Shown piece after piece: positions 1 to 5,720 of a DNA stretch of 8,015 nt. This DNA is from Mariprofundaceae bacterium (GTDB lineage Bacteria; Pseudomonadota; Zetaproteobacteria; Mariprofundales; J009). How positions within the stretch are numbered: position 1 is the first letter of the stretch; each line of letters starts with the position of its first letter. The DNA lies in NCBI GenBank assembly GCA_015489095.1, contig WFMN01000050.1:1-8015 (forward strand). The letters are read 5' to 3'. The position numbers and the translations under genes are program-made. The notes under the pieces are model-generated. The model was given only the letters and a program-made list of their open reading frames with translations, was not told the DNA's origin and made no database searches.

Positions 1-147
1 GCGCTGATCGGCTCGCTCGCGCTGCTGCTGGCGCGCAAGGGGTTGCGGGCGGAGATCCCCTTCGGCCCCTATCTGGCGCTAGCGGGCATGATCTGGTTCG
101 TGTGGCACGCCCCGCTGCTGCATGGTTACCTGCGATGGATGCGGTGA
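1..147 (+). CDS. pilD: Type IV prepilin peptidase / N-methyltransferase, C-terminal end (partial)
   Basis: Only the last 48 codons are present; the 5' part lies outside the window. PilD-family A24 aspartic peptidases sit in the inner membrane, cleave the leader of type IV prepilins and related type II secretion pseudopilins, and N-methylate the new terminus. The visible tail has a hydrophobic stretch (ALIGSLALLLARKG) and then the segment IPFGPYLALAG at about visible residues 19-29, the conserved ending of this family, followed by a final hydrophobic helix and a short basic end (YLRWMR). The two catalytic aspartates would be upstream and cannot be checked. A second type IV pilus gene, pilF/pilW, lies about 2 kb downstream, which supports the call. 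The stop TGA is at 145-147. The residual uncertainty is whether the full protein carries the N-terminal methyltransferase domain. Confidence 0.86.
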   Translation, partial: ALIGSLALLLARKGLRAEIPFGPYLALAGMIWFVWHAPLLHGYLRWMR

Positions 148-194
148 CCATGATGAGCACCTCGCAAAAAGGGGGTATCGCGACTGCGGATCGG

Positions 195-248
195 TTCGGG
201 GAAAGGATTCCCCTCCTACAGGCCGTAGGAGCGGTTGCCAACCGCGAA
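195..248. repeat. REPIN: two inverted REP-type hairpins (BIME-like)
   Basis: Two short palindromic units face each other across a 5-base spacer (220-224). The right unit on the plus strand reads GTAG-GA, stem GCGGTT (231-236), loop GCC, stem AACCGC (240-245), then GAA (246-248). The left unit, read on the minus strand from 219 to 195, is GTAG-GA, stem GGGGAA, loop TCCT, stem TTCCCC, then GAA. Both therefore have the same layout (GTAG, GA, 6-bp stem, GAA) but different stem sequences that still pair, the compensatory pattern expected of a selected structure. The inner arms CTCCTAC (213-219) and GTAGGAG (225-231) are also a perfect 7-bp inverted repeat, and the outer TTCG/CGAA pair. GTAG-headed REPs of this kind are known from Pseudomonas and other Gammaproteobacteria, where RAYT (TnpA-REP) transposases mobilise them. 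No RAYT gene is in the window. Confidence 0.75.
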
Positions 249-253
249 TTGCC

Positions 254-1321
254 ATGGGCTCGTCAATGACGGCTGGGCTGGCCACCATCCCGCTGGCGGC
301 ACTGCAGGCGCTGCTGCGACAGCGGGGGCAACCGGCGTGGCGCGCCAAGCAGATCCTCGACTGGCGCAACAAGGGGGTGCTTGATCCCGCCGCCATGCGC
401 AACCTCCCAGCCGCCCTGCGCGCTGCCCTGCCGGAGTGGCTGCGCTGCGATCCGTTCACCTGCGTCGCCCGCCAGCAGTCGGTCGATGGCACACGCAAGT
501 ATCTGCTACAACTGAACAGCGGCAACAACGCCGGCAAGCGGATCGAAACCGTCTATATCCCGGAGCGCGAGCGCGGCACCGTCTGCATCTCCAGTCAGAT
601 CGGCTGCCCGCTGGATTGCCCCTTCTGCTGCACCGGCAGTCAGCCCTTCGACGGCAACCTGACCGGGGATGAAATCGTCGCCCAACTGCTGCATGTGATG
701 GACGACCTGCGCCGCCACCCGCTCGATAACGGCGCAAGCAACCGGGTCACCCATGTGGTGTTCATGGGCATGGGCGAGCCGATGAGCAACGAACGCGGGC
801 TCCACGCCGCGCTCAAGGCGCTGCTCGAAGCGCTTGGCATATCGCGGCGCAGGATCACCGTCTCCACCTCGGGGCTGGTGCACGGCATCGCGCGGCTGGG
901 CAAGAGCTATCCGGTCAATCTGGCCATCTCCCTCCACGCGGCCAGCAACCCGCTGCGCGATAGGCTGGTGCCGATCAACCGCACCTTCGACCTCACCCGC
1001 TTGCGGGCAAGCCTCGATGACTTCCCGCTACCCGCCCAGCGCCACATCACGCTGGAATATGTCATGCTGGCGGGGGTCAACGACCGCCCGGAGGATATCG
1101 AAGCGCTGGCGGCGTTCGTCAACCGCCGCCGTGAGCGGGTCAACCTCATCCGCTACAACCCCCATCCCGCCAGCCACTTCACCGGCTCCAGCAGCGCACA
1201 AATCGACGCCTTCGCCCACCAACTGACCGCCCGCGGCATCCGCACCACCGTGCGCCGTTCGCGTGGCGACGATATTATGGCAGCATGCGGGCAGTTAAAT
1301 TCCGTGTTGGAGAGTAGATAA
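254..1321 (+). CDS. rlmN: Dual-specificity 23S rRNA (A2503-C2) / tRNA (A37-C2) methyltransferase
   Basis: RlmN is a radical-SAM enzyme that makes 2-methyladenosine at 23S rRNA position 2503 and tRNA position 37. From ATG 254 the product is 355 residues, normal for the family. The 4Fe-4S motif CPLDCPFC has its cysteines at 118, 122 and 125, within the family block SSQIGCPLDCPFCCTG. The two mechanistic cysteines are present: Cys111 (GTVCISSQ, matching E. coli Cys118) and Cys345 (AACGQL, matching E. coli Cys355). GMGEP (about 172-176), STSG and AISLHA are further family blocks. The frame stays open upstream to an ATG at 122, but that would overlap pilD and translate through the REPIN, so I reject it. 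ATG 254 and ATG 266 are both possible and neither has a clear Shine-Dalgarno; homology begins at about TIPLAAL just after 266. The stop TAA directly abuts the mtnP ATG, indicating co-transcription. Confidence 0.95.
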   Translation: MGSSMTAGLATIPLAALQALLRQRGQPAWRAKQILDWRNKGVLDPAAMRNLPAALRAALPEWLRCDPFTCVARQQSVDGTRKYLLQLNSGNNAGKRIETVYIPERERGTVCISSQIGCPLDCPFCCTGSQPFDGNLTGDEIVAQLLHVMDDLRRHPLDNGASNRVTHVVFMGMGEPMSNERGLHAALKALLEALGISRRRITVSTSGLVHGIARLGKSYPVNLAISLHAASNPLRDRLVPINRTFDLTRLRASLDDFPLPAQRHITLEYVMLAGVNDRPEDIEALAAFVNRRRERVNLIRYNPHPASHFTGSSSAQIDAFAHQLTARGIRTTVRRSRGDDIMAACGQLNSVLESR

Positions 1322-2218
1322 ATGGCACAACAGAAGCGGCGCACCGGCATTATCGGCGGCAGTGGGCTCTACGACATCGACCACTGCCATGTGTTGGATC
1401 AACTGGAGCTGGAAACCCCGTTCGGCACTCCATCCGCCCCACTCACGCTGGTGGAGGTCAACGGCCATGAGGCGGTGTTCCTCCCCCGGCACGGCCGCGG
1501 TCACCGCATCCCGCCCCACCGGATCAACTACCGCGCCAACATCTACGCCATGAAGCTGGCCGGGGTCGAACAGATCATCTCCATCTCCGCCGTCGGCTCG
1601 CTGCGCGAGGGGATTGAGCCCGGTCACTTCGTGGTGGTGGACCAATTCGTCGATCGCACCCGTGGCCGCGCCTCCTCCTTTTTCGACGGCCCGATCGTTA
1701 GCCATGTTTCGATGGCCGACCCCTGCTGCCACTCGCTGCGCGACCGCCTGATCAACAGCTGCAACGCCGCCGGCATCATGACCCATCCCGAAGGCGCCTA
1801 CATGGTGATGGAGGGGCCGCAGTTCTCCACCCGCGCCGAATCCAACCTCTACCGCCAGTGGGGGATGGATGTGATCGGCATGACCAATATGCCGGAGGCC
1901 AAGCTGGCCCGCGAGGCCGAGATCTGCTACGCCACCGTGGCCATGAGCACCGACTACGACTGCTGGCACGAAGAGGAGGAGAATGTCTCCGTTGCCGCCA
2001 TCATCGAGGTGATGCAGCGCAATGTCGCCCACGCCAAGGCGATGCTGGGGCACTTTTTCGCCGAAGATGACAACAGTGTGCTCTTCCATTGTGGCTGCCA
2101 CTGCCGCACCGCGCTGGACGCCGGACTGTTCGCCGACCTGCAGGCGATGGATGACGCGGCGCTGCGCCAAGTGCACGCCATCATCGCCCGCAAGCTCGAT
2201 CAGGGGGGCGGCGCATGA
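1322..2218 (+). CDS. mtnP: S-methyl-5'-thioadenosine phosphorylase (MTAP)
   Basis: This 298-residue protein belongs to the PNP/MTAP trimeric phosphorylases. MTAP splits methylthioadenosine with phosphate into adenine and methylthioribose-1-phosphate, in the cytoplasm, for methionine and purine salvage. Visible motifs are the phosphate loop IGGSGLY (11-17), RHGRGH (56-61), PPHRINYRAN (64-73), the substrate-site block EGPQFSTRAES (164-174), MTNMPEAKLAREA (187-199) and STDYDCWHEEEE (209-220). Asp211 and Asp213 of DYDCW are the base-recognition residues of adenosine-type MTAPs; the methylthioinosine-specific relative in Pseudomonas aeruginosa lacks them, so adenosine specificity is expected. The C-terminal tail has a cysteine cluster, CGCHCR at 257-262, similar to CxC tails in other microbial MTAPs. 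GGAGAG at 1309-1314 sits 7 bases before the ATG. The stop shares an ATGA overlap with the next gene. Confidence 0.95.
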   Translation: MAQQKRRTGIIGGSGLYDIDHCHVLDQLELETPFGTPSAPLTLVEVNGHEAVFLPRHGRGHRIPPHRINYRANIYAMKLAGVEQIISISAVGSLREGIEPGHFVVVDQFVDRTRGRASSFFDGPIVSHVSMADPCCHSLRDRLINSCNAAGIMTHPEGAYMVMEGPQFSTRAESNLYRQWGMDVIGMTNMPEAKLAREAEICYATVAMSTDYDCWHEEEENVSVAAIIEVMQRNVAHAKAMLGHFFAEDDNSVLFHCGCHCRTALDAGLFADLQAMDDAALRQVHAIIARKLDQGGGA

Positions 2219-2982
2219 CCATCCATCGCGCCACCATCTACGCCCTCGTTGTGCTGCTGTTGGGCGGTTGCGGCGGCACGCGAGAGGAGGCGGTCAAGGT
2301 GGAGAAGCAGGGGCAGATCCACTACGAAATGGGGGTGGACGCCCTGCGCAAAAACAACCTGCCCATCGCCTTCCGTGAGCTGCTGAAAGCACAATCCTTC
2401 CAGCCGGAGCGCGCCGACATCAAGGCGGCGCTGGCTCTGGCGTGGCGCTACCGCGGCGACCTTGCCAAATCGCAGCAGCTCTACCGTCAGGCGCTGCGCA
2501 TCCACCCCACGCCCGCCATGCACAACAACTACGGCAACCTGTTGCTGCAGATGGGCAACCTTGCCGAGGCGGAGCGGGAGTTTCGCCTCGCGCTCAACGA
2601 CCCACGCTACACCCGACAGGATCTCGCCTTTATCAACCTCGGCGATACGCTGGCGGCAGAGGGCAAATACGACGAGGCGATCGCCTCCTACCGCAAGGCG
2701 ACCCTGATCAACCCTAAACAGCGCATCTCGCAGCTGCACGAGGCGGAGGCCTTCATCAGCAGCCACCGCGCCCCCTACGCCGAGGCGCTGCTGCTCACCA
2801 TGCTACGCCGGCAGCCCGACAACCGTGCCGCGCTCGCAACCCTGCTCCCGTTGCTAAGGCGCGGCCACGATGCTCCCCAAGCCACGGAACTGCTCCACCG
2901 CTTCCAAGAGGCCAGCAAGATCGACGCCGACCGGCAGTGGGCGGCACAACAACTTCAGGAGGTGAAACAGTGGCATGAGTAA
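2215..2982 (+). CDS. pilF: Type IV pilus biogenesis/stability lipoprotein PilF/PilW (TPR protein)
   Basis: The 255-residue product starts with a lipoprotein signal: hydrophobic TIYALVVLLLGG followed by Cys19 in the lipobox LGGC (16-19). Residue +2 is Gly, not Asp, so outer-membrane sorting by Lol is expected. The rest is helical with tetratricopeptide repeats at about 35-66, 68-100, 103-135 (NNYGNLLLQMGNLAEAEREF) and 137-168 (NLGDTLAAEGKYDEAIASYR), and weaker repeats at 174-236. PilF (Pseudomonas) or PilW (Neisseria) is the pilotin that helps the PilQ secretin assemble in the outer membrane. The NNYG repeat followed by a DPRY segment and an F-NLG repeat is typical of this family. Position between rlmN/mtnP and rodZ matches the rlmN-pilF-rodZ order of Pseudomonas. 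The Shine-Dalgarno AGGGGGG (2202-2208) lies 6 bases before the ATG, which overlaps the mtnP stop. Length and repeats fit; another TPR lipoprotein is the less likely alternative. Confidence 0.88.
   Translation: MTIHRATIYALVVLLLGGCGGTREEAVKVEKQGQIHYEMGVDALRKNNLPIAFRELLKAQSFQPERADIKAALALAWRYRGDLAKSQQLYRQALRIHPTPAMHNNYGNLLLQMGNLAEAEREFRLALNDPRYTRQDLAFINLGDTLAAEGKYDEAIASYRKATLINPKQRISQLHEAEAFISSHRAPYAEALLLTMLRRQPDNRAALATLLPLLRRGHDAPQATELLHRFQEASKIDADRQWAAQQLQEVKQWHE
2957..2964 (+). promoter_or_regulatory. Shine-Dalgarno for the upstream rodZ start
   Basis: AGGAGGTG, close to the full anti-Shine-Dalgarno complement, lies inside the 3' end of pilF, 10 bases before ATG 2975. It supports independent initiation of rodZ rather than pure coupling to pilF. 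Confidence 0.6.
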
Positions 2983-4009
2983 CGCCGTTGCCGATAGCGA
3001 ACCCGTACGCAACAGCCCGCAGGAGGTGCGGCGCATGATCACCATCGAGGTCGGTCAGCGCCTGCGGCTCGCCCGCGAAGAACAGGGAATCACACTGGAG
3101 CAGTTGTCGGATCAACTGAAACTGAGCCTGCGCCAACTGACGGCGCTGGAGGAGGGTGACTGGAGCCGGCTGCCCAACGACACCATCGCCCTCGCCTTTT
3201 TGCGCCAGTATGCCCGCCACCTGGGTGTCGATGTCGCCGACAGCGTCGAACAGCTCAAGTCGGACGCGCTCCGCATCCATCAGCCGTTGACCTTTCCCGA
3301 CCCCGCCATCGCCCCCAACCGCAAGTGGGCGATTGCAACCGCCGCCCTCTTCGTGCTGCTCCTCTTGGGGTGGAACCTGTTCGACACCCACGACGAGCAA
3401 CCGGAAGCGGAAGCACCGCCGCTGCCGGAGGCACAAGCGCAGCACGCCGCCACGCCCTCCCAGCCCACCGCCGCGCCCAAGAGCGCCGCGCCCCACTCAC
3501 CCGAGCCGTCGCCGACGCCTCCGCCCCGCCATGCGGCGGCGCCGCGGCAGCAGAGCAAGGCTCCTCCCCCCGCCGCCCCGAACAAACCGGTCAAGCCCGT
3601 TGCCGCCATCGCCCCCACGATGACACCCTATCAGGCAGCTCCCAAGCAAACGCCGGTGGTTGTCCCTGTCTCCAGCGCCACCACTTCGCCGTATGCCGCA
3701 CCCGCCCACCACCACGAGTTCTCGCTGCAAGCGGGCGACGCGCGGGTCTGGCTGCTGGTGGAGGTACCCGACGGTCAGGGGGGCAAAAAGCGTTACCGCG
3801 AGGTGATTCTGCGACCGCACCACTCCATTGAAATCGTGCGGGAAGAGCCGGTGATCTTTATCAGCGTGGGCAACGCTGCGCTCCTTAGGGTGACCTATGA
3901 GGGCAAGACGCTCTATGACTTCGGCCAGCTCGGCAAGCGCGGCAGGGTGGTGCGCCACATCAAGATCGCCCCCGCGTCGCCCCCCACCGGCCAAACGGTG
4001 GCGCGGTAG
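2975..4009 (+). CDS. rodZ: RodZ-like cell-shape protein (HTH_25, one TM helix, DUF4115)
   Basis: The 344-residue product has the three-part RodZ layout. Residues about 24-88 form a cytoplasmic Cro/CI-type helix-turn-helix (GQRLRLAREEQGITLEQLSD, then FLRQYARHLG at 75-84, the segment that in RodZ contacts MreB). Residues about 117-136 are a single membrane helix preceded by RK, giving an N-in topology. Residues about 141-245 are a Pro/Ala-rich linker predicted to span the periplasm, and 248-332 are the beta-rich DUF4115 domain (RVWLLVEV to YDFGQLGKRG). RodZ links the MreB cytoskeleton to the wall-elongation machinery. The gene overlaps the pilF stop by 8 bases. ATG 2975 is served by AGGAGGTG at 2957-2964, but an in-frame ATG at 3035 has an identical AGGAGGTG at optimal spacing and would give 324 residues beginning MITIEVGQ. 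I keep the upstream start with reservation. Confidence 0.88.
   Translation: MSNAVADSEPVRNSPQEVRRMITIEVGQRLRLAREEQGITLEQLSDQLKLSLRQLTALEEGDWSRLPNDTIALAFLRQYARHLGVDVADSVEQLKSDALRIHQPLTFPDPAIAPNRKWAIATAALFVLLLLGWNLFDTHDEQPEAEAPPLPEAQAQHAATPSQPTAAPKSAAPHSPEPSPTPPPRHAAAPRQQSKAPPPAAPNKPVKPVAAIAPTMTPYQAAPKQTPVVVPVSSATTSPYAAPAHHHEFSLQAGDARVWLLVEVPDGQGGKKRYREVILRPHHSIEIVREEPVIFISVGNAALLRVTYEGKTLYDFGQLGKRGRVVRHIKIAPASPPTGQTVAR
3021..3028 (+). promoter_or_regulatory. Second Shine-Dalgarno, for an internal rodZ start at 3035
   Basis: A second copy of AGGAGGTG lies 6 bases before an in-frame ATG at 3035 (codon 21 of the long form). The spacing is better than that of the upstream site. The encoded shorter protein would still contain the whole helix-turn-helix. 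This decides which start is used, or suggests that both are. Confidence 0.55.
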
Positions 4010-4032
4010 CGCTGTCGCGGCCGAATCGCTAC
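4006..4032. other. Weak inverted repeat in the rodZ-pyrG gap
   Basis: GTAGCG (4006-4011, including the rodZ stop) and CGCTAC (4027-4032) are perfect 6-base inverted arms around a 15-base GC-rich loop that contains CGGCCG. No T-run follows, so it is not a standard intrinsic terminator. I see no convincing sigma-70 promoter in the 70-base gap (4010-4079) and no Shine-Dalgarno before pyrG. The hairpin may be chance in such GC-rich DNA. Confidence 0.25.
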
Positions 4033-4079
4033 ATTGCGCGCCCCATGAAAACCGCACTCCCCACTCCAACGCATCACGC

Positions 4080-5720
4080 ATGACCGCCAACAGCTCCAAC
4101 CTCCGTTTCGTCTTCGTCACCGGTGGGGTGGTGTCGTCACTCGGCAAGGGGATTGTCGCCGCCTCGCTGGCCGCGCTGTTCGAAGCGCGCGGACTGAAGG
4201 TGGTGATGCAGAAGCTCGACCCCTACATCAATGTCGATCCCGGCACCATGAGCCCCTACCAGCACGGCGAGGTGTTCGTCACCGACGACGGCGCGGAGAC
4301 CGACCTCGATCTCGGCCATTACGAACGGTTCTCCCACATCACCACCGGTCGCCACTCCAACTACACCACCGGCCGCATCTACGAATCGGTGATTCGCCGC
4401 GAACGCCGGGGCGACTACCTTGGCGCAACCGTTCAGGTGATTCCGCACATCACCGACGCCATCAAGCAGGCGGTGCTGTCGCTGGACGGCCGTGGCGCCG
4501 ATATCGCGCTGGTGGAGATCGGCGGCACCGTCGGCGATATCGAGTCGCAACCCTTTCTGGAGGCGATCCGCCAGCTCCGCTTCGATCTGGGGCGCGAGCG
4601 CACCGCCTTTGTCCACCTGACGCTGGTTCCCTTCATCGCCTCCGCCGGCGAGATCAAATCGAAACCGACCCAGCACTCGGTGCAAAAACTGCGCGAGATC
4701 GGCATCCAACCCGATGTGCTGCTCTGCCGCTCGGAGCACCCGATACCCAAGTCGCAACGCGACAAGATCGCCCTCTTTTGCAATGTCGAGCGCAACGCGG
4801 TGATCGAAGCGCCCGATGTCGATACCATCTACAGCGTTCCGTTGTCGCTCCACGCCGGCGGGCTGGGCAAGGTGATCCTCCGCCATTTCCACATGGAGCA
4901 GACCGAGCCCGACTTGGCGGAGTGGCGCGCGATCTGCCACACCTTCCGCAACCCCAAACATAGCGTGCGCATCGCCATGGTAGGGAAGTATGTGAAGCTG
5001 GCCGACGCCTACAAATCGATCAACGAGGCGTTGATCCACGGCGGCATCGCCCACCAAACCAAGGTGGAAATCAACCATATCGACTCCGAACGCATCGAAA
5101 AAGAGGGCACCGGGGTGTTGGAGGCGGCCGATGGCATTCTGGTGCCGGGTGGGTTCGGCGAACGCGGCACCGAGGGCAAAATCGCGGCGATCCACTTCGC
5201 GCGCACCCATGGCGTTCCCTACTTCGGCATCTGCCTCGGCATGCAACTGGCGGTGATCGAGTTCGCACGCAATGTGGCGGGGCTTGGCGACGCCACCAGC
5301 AGCGAGTTTGAACCCCAGTCCGAACAGGCGGTGATCGGCCTGATGACCGAGTGGGAACAGGACGGCACCCGTGTCCATCGCAGCGCCGACGGCGACCTAG
5401 GCGGCACCATGCGGCTCGGCGGCTACCCGTGCAAGCTGCTGCCCGGCACCCGCTCCTTCACCGCCTATCAGCAGGAGGAGATCCGCGAGCGCCACCGCCA
5501 CCGCTACGAGTTCAACGACACCTACCGCGAGCGGTTACAGCAGGCGGGGCTCACCATCGCCGGCACCCTGCCGGATGATTCGCTGGTGGAGATTGTCGAA
5601 ATCGCCGACCATCCGTGGTTTGTCGCCTGCCAGTTCCACCCCGAGTTTCGCTCCCGCCCCTACGCGCCCCACCCGCTTTTTGCCGCCTTTATCGGCGCCA
5701 GCCTGCAGACAACCCATTGA
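4080..5720 (+). CDS. pyrG: CTP synthase (glutamine-hydrolysing)
   Basis: From ATG 4080 the product is 546 residues, against 545 in E. coli. PyrG aminates UTP to CTP with ATP and glutamine, the last step of pyrimidine nucleotide synthesis. The N-terminal synthetase domain shows the P-loop GGVVSSLGKG (15-24), then DPYINVDPGTMSPYQHGEVF and TDDGAETDLDLGHYERF, and VEIGGTVGDIES with GGTVGDIES at 148-156. The C-terminal class I glutamine amidotransferase domain has GGFGERG (oxyanion region), the nucleophile Cys385 in GICLGMQ, and the His520/Glu522 pair in FHPEF. All key residues are intact. The open frame extends upstream to 3897 inside rodZ, but homology starts at about NLRFVFVTGG, which fixes the start at 4080. 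No Shine-Dalgarno is evident. The stop overlaps the kdsA start as TTGA, so the two genes are probably translated together. Confidence 0.97.
   Translation: MTANSSNLRFVFVTGGVVSSLGKGIVAASLAALFEARGLKVVMQKLDPYINVDPGTMSPYQHGEVFVTDDGAETDLDLGHYERFSHITTGRHSNYTTGRIYESVIRRERRGDYLGATVQVIPHITDAIKQAVLSLDGRGADIALVEIGGTVGDIESQPFLEAIRQLRFDLGRERTAFVHLTLVPFIASAGEIKSKPTQHSVQKLREIGIQPDVLLCRSEHPIPKSQRDKIALFCNVERNAVIEAPDVDTIYSVPLSLHAGGLGKVILRHFHMEQTEPDLAEWRAICHTFRNPKHSVRIAMVGKYVKLADAYKSINEALIHGGIAHQTKVEINHIDSERIEKEGTGVLEAADGILVPGGFGERGTEGKIAAIHFARTHGVPYFGICLGMQLAVIEFARNVAGLGDATSSEFEPQSEQAVIGLMTEWEQDGTRVHRSADGDLGGTMRLGGYPCKLLPGTRSFTAYQQEEIRERHRHRYEFNDTYRERLQQAGLTIAGTLPDDSLVEIVEIADHPWFVACQFHPEFRSRPYAPHPLFAAFIGASLQTTH

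Noticed and set aside
122..253. N-terminal extension of rlmN from ATG 122
   Set aside because: It would overlap the end of pilD and be translated through the REPIN; family similarity begins only after 254-266.
1295..2176. 293-codon open frame on the minus strand over mtnP
   Set aside because: Same reason: a shadow of a clearly real gene, rich in His, Val and Gly from reversed codons.
3897..4079. Upstream extension of pyrG
   Set aside because: It lies largely inside rodZ, and the CTP synthase family starts about 7 residues before FVFVTGG, which fits ATG 4080 and the usual length.
4045..4083. 12-codon frame (MKTALPTPTHHA) ending in an ATGA overlap with pyrG
   Set aside because: It has no Shine-Dalgarno. 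An ATGA overlap arises automatically when codon 2 starts with A, and a short frame ending there is likely by chance. A similar 6-codon frame precedes eno (6563-6583).
4137..5378. 413-codon open frame on the minus strand over pyrG
   Set aside because: It is antisense to a gene with all catalytic motifs. Long antisense frames are expected in GC-rich coding DNA, and its translation shows no recognisable domain.
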